Shown: positions 1-7,664 of the stretch, one piece after another | Position numbering within the stretch: position 1 is the stretch's first letter | How the letters are laid out: every line of letters begins with the position of its first letter | Source of the DNA: JAAYZQ01 sp034428935 | Lineage (GTDB): Bacteria > Chloroflexota > Anaerolineae > JAAYZQ01 | Direction: 5' to 3' | Assembly: GCA_034428935.1 (NCBI GenBank) | Contig: DAOUHB010000177.1 | Span: 1-47,341, forward strand | DNA length: 47,341 bases | Translations under genes and position numbers: made by a program | The notes under the pieces: model-generated | What the model saw: the letters and a program-made list of their open reading frames with translations, nothing else | The model's database searches: none | Told to the model about the DNA's origin: nothing

Positions 1-268
1 GCGTGGGGCGCCCCTTCTCGGCGTGCATGCCCACCGGGATGCCGCGCCCGTTATCGATGACCGTCAGCGAGCCGTCGGGGTGGATCTCGACCTGGATCAG
101 CGTGCAGGCGCGGGCCAGCGCCTCGTCTACGGCATTGTCTATGATCTCGTAGGCAAGGTGATGCAAGGCATCGAGGCCGGTACCTCCAACGTACATCCCC
201 GGTCGCCGCTGAATATTCTCTGGATATTCCAGAACTTGGATGTCGGTCGTGTCATAAGCGGTTGGCAT
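1..268 (-). CDS. gyrB: DNA gyrase/topoisomerase IV subunit B, N-terminal part (cut by window edge)
   Basis: ATP-binding subunit of a type IIA topoisomerase, which couples ATP hydrolysis to DNA strand passage. Only the first 89 codons are in the window; the gene runs off the left edge. The translation starts MPTAYDTTDIQVLEYPENI and carries the hallmarks of the GHKL ATPase fold: RRPGMYVGG, then HHLAYEIIDNAVDEAL (the N-box with the Mg-binding Asn) and VIDNGRGIPVGMH (the DxGxG ATP-lid motif). The ATG at 266-268 is preceded by GGAG eight to ten bases upstream, and a consensus promoter lies 33 bases further up. Whether it is GyrB or ParE cannot be told from this fragment; the symbol is a best guess. 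Confidence 0.9.
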   Translation of the reverse strand, partial: MPTAYDTTDIQVLEYPENIQRRPGMYVGGTGLDALHHLAYEIIDNAVDEALARACTLIQVEIHPDGSLTVIDNGRGIPVGMHAEKGRPT

Positions 269-300
269 GGTCGTCTCCAGACCCAAAAACCTCTTGTATC

Positions 301-329
301 ATTATAGCACAAATGTTCGTCAGTGTCAA
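301..329 (-). promoter_or_regulatory. Consensus sigma-70 promoter of gyrB/parE
   Basis: On the minus strand TTGACA (324-329) and TATAAT (301-306) are separated by exactly 17 bases, a perfect match to the vegetative consensus. Transcription should begin near 294, giving a leader of about 26 nt before the ATG at 268. It is the strongest promoter in the window and shows none of the upstream repeat elements seen at the other promoters. Confidence 0.85.
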
Positions 330-573
330 GGGCTGCGCGGTCCTCGTCACATTTCTGGCTCGCGTGGGACCACAAGGGATAGGCCCGGATTGCTGCTCGA
401 CTACTATATCTCGTGGCTGGTGGTCACCGGCTTCCGTCGCCCAAACGTCCCTATTCTACCAGGAAATCGCTGCGTTTGCAAGTATGTTGGCGCGGGCGTC
501 CATGCCCGGGCCGGCCGCTGCCTGGAATGCCGAAAAGCGATCCCCGGAGCTTACCAGAGTGAAACCTCACACC
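330..573. other. Intergenic stretch with no recognised feature
   Basis: The space between the gyrB promoter and the hairpin downstream of otsB. I read both strands and found no convincing start codon with a ribosome binding site, no tRNA-like fold and no repeat shared with the rest of the window. Open frames crossing it run into gyrB or otsB in the wrong frame. Confidence 0.5.
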
Positions 574-606
574 GGTGCGTTGCACGTGCCGTTCGTGCGA
601 CGCACC
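574..606 (-). terminator. Strong hairpin downstream of otsB, candidate terminator
   Basis: GGTGCGTTGCACG (574-586) pairs with CGTGCGACGCACC (594-606), 12 of 13 positions, with a 7-base loop. It starts 21 bases after the otsB stop. No T-run follows on the minus strand, so it may be a Rho-type or mRNA-stabilising structure and not a classical intrinsic terminator. Confidence 0.4.
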
Positions 607-627
607 TGTAGATCCCAGGGCTTCAGT

Positions 628-1446
628 CTAGATTGCGGCAGTGGCGGGGGCGTTGGCCGCGAACTGCTCGTACAGCTCCTGGAGCCAGGCGCGGGTGGCC
701 TGGGGTGATTCGAGGCGAAAGTCGGCCCGGGTGGGGCGCGGCGTCTCGGCGACGACGATAGAGATGCCCCCCTGCGCCTGCACCACGCCAAAGGCTTCCT
801 CGTCCTTGTCGTCGTCGCCTACGAAGAGGGGCAGAGCCCCGGGCCAGGGATACCGTTCCAGGAGATACTCCACGCTCCGTCCCTTGTGGGCTTCCCGCGG
901 GCCGATCTCCAGGAACTTTTCTCCGCCCAGGATGCGAAAGAGGAAGGGCGGCGCCTTCGAGGTGGTTCCTGCGGCGATCTCTTGCGCCATGGCCAGAACC
1001 TCGGCGCTCTCGGCGTCGCTCGCAAACCGGGCATGGATGGCCAGGGCCCAACCCTTGTCCTCCAGGTAAAAGCCCTGCCGGCCGTCGATGGTCCGGGCCC
1101 ACAGAGGCTTGATTCTGTCCAGGATGGGGCGCACGGCGGTATACTCCACGCGCTCCACGCGCTGCCCGTCCGTCGTGCGCATCTCGATGCCGTAGGTGCC
1201 GGCCAGGAGAATATCAGGGACGGGGACCAGCTTTTCCACGTGGCTCAACCGCCTCCCGCTCAGAACCGTGACCCGCAGCGCGGGCAGGCTCGCCAGGCGC
1301 GACAGGAGGGCCACAAGCTCGGGGTCCGGCGCGACGACGTCGGGCGTGGGCGCGAACCCGGCCAGGGTGCCGTCATAGTCGGTGAACAGGCGCACGCGAC
1401 CGGCCGCCAGGAGCCGGTCGAACAGCGCCCGGGCTGGAGGCAGCAT
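628..1446 (-). CDS. otsB: Trehalose-6-phosphate phosphatase
   Basis: Dephosphorylates trehalose 6-phosphate to trehalose, the last step of the OtsAB route to this compatible solute, in the cytosol. The 272-residue protein is a HAD-superfamily phosphatase: the nucleophile motif is FTDYDGTLAG (Asp23 and Asp25), the second motif is TVLSGRRLSHVEKL, and the C-terminal acidic motif is FVGDDDKDEEAFGVV. The length is normal for OtsB. The ATG overlaps the stop codon of the upstream glycosyltransferase, so the two are probably translationally coupled. It is the third and last gene of an otsA-glycosyltransferase-otsB operon and is followed by a hairpin. Function is clear from the family and from the otsA partner. 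Confidence 0.93.
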   Translation of the reverse strand: MLPPARALFDRLLAAGRVRLFTDYDGTLAGFAPTPDVVAPDPELVALLSRLASLPALRVTVLSGRRLSHVEKLVPVPDILLAGTYGIEMRTTDGQRVERVEYTAVRPILDRIKPLWARTIDGRQGFYLEDKGWALAIHARFASDAESAEVLAMAQEIAAGTTSKAPPFLFRILGGEKFLEIGPREAHKGRSVEYLLERYPWPGALPLFVGDDDKDEEAFGVVQAQGGISIVVAETPRPTRADFRLESPQATRAWLQELYEQFAANAPATAAI

Positions 1447-2714
1447 CAGCCTGCTTCTGCTCCCCGCGGCGGCTTGAGCAGGGGCCGGATCCTACGCTCA
1501 AAGATCGTGTCCCACGTGAGCGTCTGCCGCACCCGCCTGCGCAGCCGGTGCACCGGGCTGGACTCGGCCCAGGCCACGATCTGGCCGGCGATGCTGGCCG
1601 GATCGTCGTCCGGGTCAAACAAGATCACGTCCTCGTGGCCGATCTCCACAGCCGCCGGAACCCCGGTGGAGGCCACGGGCAGGTTGACCATGGCCGCCTC
1701 CAGCACAGGCATTCCAAAACCCTCGCGATGGCTGGACATGAACATGAGGTCGCTGGCCCGATAGAGGTCGGCGACGACCGAAAAGTCCACGATCAGGCCC
1801 TCGTCCGGATCGGGCCCCGACTCGAAGACAAAGCGCACCTCGGCCTCGAGCCCCAGCTCCCGGCGCTGCTTCTGGAGCGTGCGAAAGTAGGCGTGGCTGC
1901 GGGGATCGTGGGGATCGGGCGGGCCGGTGTGAATCAGCAGCGGCCGGGCGATTCGTTCCTTGAGGGCCGCCACCACGTGCAGCGCTAGCTCGATGTTCTT
2001 GGCCGCCGTCACCCGGACGGGCATCAGCAGGACCAGGTCGGCCTCCAACAGCCCCAGCCGCTCCACCAGGTGCCAGCCTTCGTCCGACAGCCCCAGCAGG
2101 CTGCGAGGGTCCACGCCGTTGTAGACGACGTGGATGCGCTCCGGCGGGCAGCCCAGCAGCCCGGCCAGCTCCTGCCGGCGCTGCTCGGAGACGACGACGT
2201 AGGTGATGCGGGGGTGGTAGGTGCGCAACAGGTCCCAGGGATAGCCCTCGTGCATGCGCGCCCGCGAGCCGGGGCTGGTCCACGAAAAGTCGTGGTTCCA
2301 GGCAATGAGGTTGGGCAAGGCGCCCGCGTCCAGCAGCCGAAAGAGGGCCACGGTGAGGGGCAGGTTGAAATCCTTGCTCAGGACGTTGTGCGCGATCAGG
2401 TTGTCAAAGGCGCCCAGGCGGGATTGAAGGCTGCGGGCCAGGCTCTCGCCAAAGTCGTCCAGCCCGGCCGGCACCCGGCCCTCCTTCAGCTCCTCGCTCA
2501 TCTCCATGACCAGGGGATGGCGGGAGTCGATCTGGGGGATGCGGATCAGCTCTACTCCGTCGGGCAGGTACGCCTCGTCGCCCTGGCCGGCCACGACCGT
2601 CACCGGGTAGCCTGCCCGCAAGAAGGCCTGGGCGTGGGCCTGGATCACCGCTTCGACGCCGCCGATGGTGGGTGGCGCCGTGTAGTGCAACAGGGCGGTC
2701 TCCGGTCTCGCCAC
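1446..2714 (-). CDS. GT4-family glycosyltransferase inside the trehalose operon
   Basis: A 422-residue retaining glycosyltransferase of the GT-B fold. The N-terminal half has the acceptor-side glycine motif PPTIGGVEAVIQAHAQAFLR; the C-terminal half has VYNGVDPRSLLG, a basic RVTAAKNIEL segment that holds the nucleotide sugar, and the GT4 signature SSHREGFGMPVLEAAM with the catalytic-region E-x7-E. The start is the GTG at 2712-2714, preceded by GAAGGGAGA. The frame stays open far upstream inside otsA, but that part has shadow composition. Placed between otsA and otsB with a 32-base gap and an ATGA-type overlap, it probably acts in the same solute pathway, for example a TreT-like trehalose synthase or an enzyme that extends trehalose. 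The substrate cannot be read from the sequence. Confidence 0.85.
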   Translation of the reverse strand: MARPETALLHYTAPPTIGGVEAVIQAHAQAFLRAGYPVTVVAGQGDEAYLPDGVELIRIPQIDSRHPLVMEMSEELKEGRVPAGLDDFGESLARSLQSRLGAFDNLIAHNVLSKDFNLPLTVALFRLLDAGALPNLIAWNHDFSWTSPGSRARMHEGYPWDLLRTYHPRITYVVVSEQRRQELAGLLGCPPERIHVVYNGVDPRSLLGLSDEGWHLVERLGLLEADLVLLMPVRVTAAKNIELALHVVAALKERIARPLLIHTGPPDPHDPRSHAYFRTLQKQRRELGLEAEVRFVFESGPDPDEGLIVDFSVVADLYRASDLMFMSSHREGFGMPVLEAAMVNLPVASTGVPAAVEIGHEDVILFDPDDDPASIAGQIVAWAESSPVHRLRRRVRQTLTWDTIFERRIRPLLKPPRGAEAG

Positions 2715-2746
2715 GGTCTCTCCCTTCTCTTTCTGGTGCCCGGCCG

Positions 2747-4249
2747 TCACAAGCCGAGCTTGACCAGGGCCTGTAGCTGGGCGCAAAGCCAGGCCGCGAT
2801 ATCCTGGCGCTCGATGGTCCAGCGCAGCCGCGAGGCCCACTCCTGGCGAGTCTCCAGGGGCATGGTCAGGGCCTGGTGCATCGCTTCGGCGGTGGCAAAG
2901 ACGTCGCAGGGCGCCACGATCAGCGCTCCCGCCTCCAGTTGTTCGCGGGCACCCGTCCGCTCCGAGAGGATAAGCACTCCGTCTCGCTCGTTCAGGATGG
3001 GTCCTTCCTTGGCGACCAGGTTCATGCCGTCGACGATAGAGTTGACCAGGAGCACGTCGTAGCGCTGCATGGCGGCCAGGGCCCGGGTATAGCTGTCGCC
3101 CACCAGCACCCGCACCGGCTCCCAATCGCTGGTGCCGTAATGGGCATTCACCTGCCCGGCCGTGGCCATGACCTCCGACAGGTAATCCTGGTATTCCTTC
3201 AGGTCCATGCGCGACGGGACGAGGAGGGCGAGAAACTGCACGTGGCCCTGGTGCTCCGGGTGACGTTCCAGCATCTCGTCCAGGGCCAGGAATCCGCGCA
3301 CGATGTTCTTGCTGGGCTCCAGGCGGTCGATGCGCACGATGGCCTGGCAGCCGGTCACGATCTCTTCCACGTCGGCCCGAAAGGCGGCCACCTCTTCTGA
3401 TTGCGCCCGTTCGTGGAGGGCTTCTACGTCGATAGAGATGGGAAAGGCGCGCACGTGCGTGGCGTGGTTCCTGTACCACACCCGCCGCCGCCGATAGTTC
3501 ACGGTCGCCTGGGGCAGCAGCGACTCGCACGTTCGCAAGAAGTTGAGCCCGTCCTCCCCCGTCTGAAAGCCAAGGACGTCCACGGCGCACAGGCTGTCGA
3601 GGATGGCCTGGCGCATGGTCGCGGGCAGAATCCGCCAGTATTCGGCTCCTGGCCAGGGGATGTGGATAAAATGCAGGATGGCGGGCCGCTGCCCCCTGGG
3701 CAGCGCGGAGCGGATCTCGCGGGCGACCAGGTACAGGTGATAATCCTGCAGCATGACCAGGGTGGGGCGCCCGGCCCTGCGCACCTGCTCGGTGATGGCC
3801 CGGGCAAAGATCCGGTTCACCACCTCGTAGCCCTCCTGCCAGGCCTCCCAGGTATGACGGTCGATGACCGGCGCCCGGGGTACGTCCCACATGGAGTGCT
3901 GCACGAACCAGAGCAGCGGGTTGGCAATGACGTTATAATAACCTTCGTAGGCTTCGGGCTCGGGCGACAGGAACTCGATCCGGACCTGGGCCTCGTCCAT
4001 GGTTACGGTGCCGTGCCGCCACTCGGCGTCGGCATCCGTGCGCGCGCACGCGAACCAGGTTGCGCCCGCTGCCTGCCGGCACAGCCCGGTGAGGGCCGTC
4101 ACCAGGCCGCCGCCGCCTCGCTCGAACTGGAGGGTCCCATCCTCGTCCTTCTCAAAGACCACCGGGGCGCGGTTGGCAGCAATGATCAAGGCCCGGTCTG
4201 CCAGGTAGCCGGACTGCAATTCCTGGCAGGTATCGTTTTCACCATCCAT
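2747..4249 (-). CDS. otsA: Trehalose-6-phosphate synthase
   Basis: GT20 enzyme that joins a nucleotide-activated glucose to glucose 6-phosphate to give trehalose 6-phosphate. It is about 500 residues long, slightly longer than Escherichia coli OtsA. Visible signatures are IIAANRAPVVF near the N-terminus, the glycine-rich donor loop FERGGGGLVTAL, the LQDYHLYLVAREI segment with the active-site D-Y-H, RIDRLEPSKNIVRG, and the C-terminal VDGMNLVAKEGPIL and SERTGAREQL motifs. I chose the ATG at 4247-4249 because GGAGG lies eight bases upstream; a GTG at 4264 in the same frame would place that Shine-Dalgarno inside the gene. It is the first gene of the trehalose operon, behind an approximately 160-nt leader with two hairpins. 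Confidence 0.93.
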   Translation of the reverse strand: MDGENDTCQELQSGYLADRALIIAANRAPVVFEKDEDGTLQFERGGGGLVTALTGLCRQAAGATWFACARTDADAEWRHGTVTMDEAQVRIEFLSPEPEAYEGYYNVIANPLLWFVQHSMWDVPRAPVIDRHTWEAWQEGYEVVNRIFARAITEQVRRAGRPTLVMLQDYHLYLVAREIRSALPRGQRPAILHFIHIPWPGAEYWRILPATMRQAILDSLCAVDVLGFQTGEDGLNFLRTCESLLPQATVNYRRRRVWYRNHATHVRAFPISIDVEALHERAQSEEVAAFRADVEEIVTGCQAIVRIDRLEPSKNIVRGFLALDEMLERHPEHQGHVQFLALLVPSRMDLKEYQDYLSEVMATAGQVNAHYGTSDWEPVRVLVGDSYTRALAAMQRYDVLLVNSIVDGMNLVAKEGPILNERDGVLILSERTGAREQLEAGALIVAPCDVFATAEAMHQALTMPLETRQEWASRLRWTIERQDIAAWLCAQLQALVKLGL

Positions 4250-4314
4250 GACATCATCCTCCACGTGCTGTAGCTTCTCGGCTGGTACGATTCGAGGGCA
4301 CCATTGCGCTGGAT

Positions 4315-4379
4315 GGCCGGCGCGACGTAGCGCCGGCCGGGGAGTCCACTATCCTCCGGGAGCGTGACGCTGTAGCGTC
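4315..4379 (-). promoter_or_regulatory. Two perfect hairpins in the otsA 5' leader
   Basis: GGCCGGCGC (4315-4323) and GCGCCGGCC (4330-4338) form a 9-bp stem with a 6-base loop; GACGCT (4366-4371) and AGCGTC (4374-4379) form a second 6-bp stem with a 2-base loop. Both lie in the predicted otsA leader between the promoter and the Shine-Dalgarno. Each loop contains a GCTAC-type core (GCGCTACGTCGC and GACGCTACAGCGTC on the minus strand). They may be leader regulation or interspersed short palindromes. Confidence 0.5.
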
Positions 4380-4418
4380 CGCGGGGCACAGGCCAGTGCT
4401 CCGGCAGATTCTCAGCCT

Positions 4419-4447
4419 ATGGTACCAGATTTGGAAGAAAAACACAA
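4419..4447 (-). promoter_or_regulatory. Probable promoter of the otsA operon
   Basis: On the minus strand TTGTGT (4442-4447) and TACCAT (4419-4424) are separated by 17 bases. Transcription would begin near 4412, leaving a leader of about 160 nt. The -35 box sits in the T-rich tail of the terminator of the preceding gene run. Confidence 0.5.
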
Positions 4448-4455
4448 GGAGGGGG

Positions 4456-4489
4456 TTCGCCCTCGGGCTCCGGCCTGCCCCGGGGCGAA
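4456..4489 (-). terminator. Terminator of the long gene run ending with the GT4 gene
   Basis: TTCGCCC (4456-4462) pairs with GGGCGAA (4483-4489), with extra pairing inside the loop. On the minus strand the hairpin is followed by CCCCCTCCTTGTGTTTTTCTT, which ends in a T-rich stretch. It lies 20 bases past the stop codon at 4510 and would close the 17-kb co-directional run. Confidence 0.55.
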
Positions 4490-4509
4490 TACCTGCCGCC
4501 CGCCCTTCC

Positions 4510-5685
4510 CTAGCCCTCGCGGGAGGCGGCGATGACTTCTCGATAGAGGCTCTCGTATTGATCAAACGTGTAGGTTTCGGCGTGCTCGCGCACGATGACC
4601 AGGCTCTCCTGGCCCATGCGCGTCGCCATCTCCGGGCTCCGCAGGATCGAGGTCCACGCCGTTGCCAGCGCCTCAGGGTTGCGGGGCGGCACCAGGAACC
4701 CGTTGATGCCGTCGTGCACGATCTCGGGCAGGGCCACGGCGTCGGCGGCCACCACGGGCAGCCCCGTGGCCAGGGCCTGGAGCGTCGGGATGCTCTGCAC
4801 CTCGTAGATGGACATCATGCTGAACAGGTCCGAGGCGCGGTATATGGCGGGCAGGTCCTCCTCGGGCACGTAGCCCAGGAAGTGGACGCATTCTTGCAGC
4901 CCGAGCTCGTCCCGAAGGGTTTCCAGCGCTTCGCGCTCGTCCCCGCGGCCCACCAGGAGCAGGTGGGCCTGCTGCGGGCCGGACAGGCGCTTCATGCCGC
5001 GGATCAGCACGTCGATCTCTTTGTCTCTGGCCAGGCGGCTCACGAAAAGGATGCGCGGCCCGGCGGGCAGGTTGTAGCGGGCCTCTACCTCGCGCACGCC
5101 GTCGTCGCCGGGATGATAGCGCTCGGTATCGACACCGTTCGAGATCACCGTCGAGGCCACGTCCAACCCGTCATGGACAAAGAACTCGCGGTGGGCCTCG
5201 GTGGAAAAGACCACGCAGTGGAACTGGTTGTAGAGCCAGACCGAGTAGGCCAGGGCGACGTTTTCGATGACTTCCTGGGGCTCGTCGTTCCAGCTCAGGT
5301 AGCGCGCCACAAACCGCGGCACAAAATAGCAGCTTGCCACCCGCGGCAGGTGCTTGTAGTTGTTCATGCGCGCGATCTGGACGCCCAGCAGGCCCGAATC
5401 ATGGGCATGGATGATGTCGGGCCGTGTGTCGGCCACGATTTCGTCCAGGTCCTTCTGGGCGATGAACGGGATGGGTGCTTCTTTCCACCAGGGGTTGCTG
5501 GCCCCTCGCCTGCGGAGGACGCGCACGCCCTCGTCCTCGTGCTCGTAGGTTTCTTTTTGGTCGCTGGCGGTGATGACGGTCACCTCGTGACCTCGTCGCA
5601 CCATGGCCCGCGCTACCTTTTGCACCACCAGCGTGACACCGCTGAGGACAGGTGGGTAACCGTGGCTCGCCATCAAGATACGCAT
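4510..5685 (-). CDS. GT4-family glycosyltransferase, probable glycolipid synthesis
   Basis: A 391-residue GT-B glycosyltransferase. The N-terminus MRILMASHGYPPVLSGVTLV is the acceptor-domain start with its glycine loop; PDIIHAHDSGLLG is the typical IxHxH-type motif; VISNGVDTERYHPG and RILFVSRLARDKEIDVLIRG mark the donor domain; the usual EGFG signature is changed to SIYEVQSIPTLQALATGLP, keeping the two Glu/Gln-type positions only in part. The ATG has AGGAG six bases upstream. It starts ten bases after a diacylglycerol-kinase-like gene, which suggests that both act on membrane lipids, for example glycosylating diacylglycerol. That substrate is an inference. It is the last gene before a terminator hairpin. 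Confidence 0.82.
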   Translation of the reverse strand: MRILMASHGYPPVLSGVTLVVQKVARAMVRRGHEVTVITASDQKETYEHEDEGVRVLRRRGASNPWWKEAPIPFIAQKDLDEIVADTRPDIIHAHDSGLLGVQIARMNNYKHLPRVASCYFVPRFVARYLSWNDEPQEVIENVALAYSVWLYNQFHCVVFSTEAHREFFVHDGLDVASTVISNGVDTERYHPGDDGVREVEARYNLPAGPRILFVSRLARDKEIDVLIRGMKRLSGPQQAHLLLVGRGDEREALETLRDELGLQECVHFLGYVPEEDLPAIYRASDLFSMMSIYEVQSIPTLQALATGLPVVAADAVALPEIVHDGINGFLVPPRNPEALATAWTSILRSPEMATRMGQESLVIVREHAETYTFDQYESLYREVIAASREG

Positions 5686-5695
5686 TCTCGACTCC

Positions 5696-6616
5696 TTATT
5701 CCTCCTCGCTCATTTGCCCATCCTCCTCCGGGATGGGGACGGCGACCTTGACAGCACCGGGCAACACCCGCATCTCGATGGGTGTCTGCCCGATATAGTC
5801 ACCGTCGCCCTGGACCGGCAGCGGCGGATCGGGGGCGATGGATACCGTCTCGCGCGCCACAAAGTGCTGGAATGCCGGGCTGTGCGTGCCGGGCGACAGG
5901 AGCGCCTTCCAGGCCAGCCGCACGTAATCGCCCAGCGTTTTCATGCGCAGCAGGTAGACCTCCACGCGGCCGTCGTCTACGCGGGTGTCGGGGTCAAGGG
6001 TCAGGTTCGGGCCGCCAAAGGCAGGGCTGTTGAGCACCACCGCTTCGGAGGCGTTGAACGAGTAATCCTGGCCGTCGACACTCACCAGGAAGCGCCGGCG
6101 GTTGTGGCCCGCGAATTTACCAATGCCCTCGGCCAGGTAGGCCGCAATGCCGAATCGCCGCTTCTCGTCCGAGCTCACGTCGCGCATGGTGTCGGCGATG
6201 GGCCCGGCGCTGACGTTCAGCAGAAAGAGCCGGTCGTTGGACCGCAGGCCATCGAGGTTCAGCACCTTGTGCCGTCCAAACGCCACTTCCAGGGCCTCCT
6301 CGGGCTCCGTGGGGATCCCCAGGTCGCGGGCAAGGACGTTGCCCGTACCGACGGGCAGGATGGCCATGGTCACGCCGGTGCCGGCGAGGGCGCTGGCCAC
6401 AGCCGAAACGGTACCGTCGCCTCCGCCGGCCACAAAGAGCTCGTAGCCCTCCTCCTGTGCCCGGCTGATGATCTCGTCCAAAGGCTCCTCTTCCGCCGTG
6501 TGATGCAGGTGACAATCCCAGTCGTGCTGCCTGGCGTGCTCGGCGATGGCGGCCTCGAGCTCTTCAGGCTCGCTCTGGCCGGCCACCGGATTCAGCACAA
6601 TGAACGCCTTTTTCAT
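5696..6616 (-). CDS. Diacylglycerol/lipid kinase family protein (DagK/YegS type)
   Basis: Phosphorylates a lipid hydroxyl, using ATP, at the inner face of the membrane; the family includes diacylglycerol kinase DgkB and YegS. The 306-residue protein begins KKAFIVLNPVAGQSEPEEL and has the catalytic-domain signatures FVAGGGDGTVSAVASAL (GGGDGT nucleotide loop) and ILPVGTGNVLARDLGIP. The second half is the all-beta domain, with SVDGQDYSFNASEAVVLN and VQGDGDYIGQTPIEMRVLPG. Length is normal. It lies between the 2-oxoacid oxidoreductase genes (54-base gap) and the GT4 gene (10-base gap), and with the latter forms a likely lipid-modification pair. The exact lipid substrate is unknown. Confidence 0.88.
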   Translation of the reverse strand: MKKAFIVLNPVAGQSEPEELEAAIAEHARQHDWDCHLHHTAEEEPLDEIISRAQEEGYELFVAGGGDGTVSAVASALAGTGVTMAILPVGTGNVLARDLGIPTEPEEALEVAFGRHKVLNLDGLRSNDRLFLLNVSAGPIADTMRDVSSDEKRRFGIAAYLAEGIGKFAGHNRRRFLVSVDGQDYSFNASEAVVLNSPAFGGPNLTLDPDTRVDDGRVEVYLLRMKTLGDYVRLAWKALLSPGTHSPAFQHFVARETVSIAPDPPLPVQGDGDYIGQTPIEMRVLPGAVKVAVPIPEEDGQMSEEE

Positions 6617-6670
6617 TCAATACGCCCTTTCTCTCCCTTGGGTTTCAAGCCTGCCCACAAGCCGCCGATC

Positions 6671-7645
6671 TCAGGACGGCTCGCCAAAGCTCATCTCGCG
6701 GAAGAACGTTCCCAGGTCGGCCAGGGGACGGCCCTCCGCGTCGGCGATGGCGCGCCGGGCAGGAGGCGACGCGGCGTACTCCGTGGTCCGCTCCGCCAGG
6801 CGCTGCTCAAAGGTCGGCACCGCGCGATTCTCCAGCAGCACGCCGGTTCCGATCCTGTCGCCGAACTCGTACGCCTTCTCGATGAACTGCCGCATCTTCT
6901 CGAACACTGCGTCGTCGCCGGCCCATACGGGCACGACGGGATCGTAGCCCTCGTCCTCCACCGAATAGACCCGCGGCTGGTTGCCCCGGTCCTTGCCCGC
7001 GTACCACTCCCGGCTGTGCACGTTGTTGTAGGTCGGGCAGGGCTGCAGGACGTCCAGGTAGGCAAGCCCGGGGTGCTGGATGGCTCTCTGAATCAGGTCC
7101 ACCAACTGCCGCACGTTAAAGGCATAGCCCCGGCCGATCCAGGTAAAGCCCGACGCCAGGGCCAGCATCAGGGGGTTGACCCGGCCCTGGATGTTTGGCT
7201 CCGGCAGGCTCTTGGTCTGGAGCCCCAGGGGCAGCGTGGGAGAGGCCTGGCCCTTGGTCAGGCCATAGACCTCGTTGTTAAAGAGAATGTAGGTCAGGTC
7301 GACGTTGCGCCGCCCGGCGTTTACAAAGTGCCCGGCGCCGATGGCCATGCCGTCGCCGTCGCCCCCGGTCGCCACGACCGTCAGCTCCGGATTTGCCAGC
7401 TTGACCCCCGTCGCAAAGGGCAGCAGCCGGCCGTGGAGGGTGTGTATGCCATAGGCCCCAACATAGTAGGGCGTCTTGCCCGAACAGCCGATGCCGCCGA
7501 CGATGGCCACCTGGTGGGGCGGCAGCCCCAGTTTGCCAAGGGCCTGGTGCAGGGCGTTCAAGATTCCGAAGTCGCCGCAGCCCGGGCACCAATCGCTGGC
7601 GTGAGACACCTTAAAATTCCTGGCCGTGGCCTTGATCTCTGTCAT
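6671..7645 (-). CDS. korB: 2-oxoacid:ferredoxin oxidoreductase, beta subunit
   Basis: Thiamine-diphosphate-binding subunit of an enzyme that oxidatively decarboxylates a 2-oxoacid with CoA and reduces ferredoxin. Of the 324 residues, ASDWCPGCGDFGIL (Cys20, Cys23) and GGIGCSGKTPYYVG provide cysteines for a 4Fe-4S cluster, and GGDGDGMAIGAGHFVNAG followed by FNNEVYGLTKG is the ThDP/Mg motif (GDG to NN). The ATG lies 19 bases downstream of the alpha subunit stop. KGQASPTLPLGLQTKS resembles the loop of 2-oxoglutarate-type enzymes, but 2-oxoglutarate and pyruvate substrates cannot be separated with certainty here. With korA it gives an oxygen-sensitive parallel to the pyruvate dehydrogenase complex encoded upstream. 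Confidence 0.9.
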   Translation of the reverse strand: MTEIKATARNFKVSHASDWCPGCGDFGILNALHQALGKLGLPPHQVAIVGGIGCSGKTPYYVGAYGIHTLHGRLLPFATGVKLANPELTVVATGGDGDGMAIGAGHFVNAGRRNVDLTYILFNNEVYGLTKGQASPTLPLGLQTKSLPEPNIQGRVNPLMLALASGFTWIGRGYAFNVRQLVDLIQRAIQHPGLAYLDVLQPCPTYNNVHSREWYAGKDRGNQPRVYSVEDEGYDPVVPVWAGDDAVFEKMRQFIEKAYEFGDRIGTGVLLENRAVPTFEQRLAERTTEYAASPPARRAIADAEGRPLADLGTFFREMSFGEPS

Positions 7646-7664
7646 CCTCCCATCCTGTTCTAGC

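Noticed and set aside
2715..3890. N-terminal extension of the trehalose-operon glycosyltransferase to 814 residues
   Set aside because: The extension is otsA read in another frame, rich in Arg/Pro/Gly. The GTG at 2714 has a proper ribosome binding site and begins the fold.
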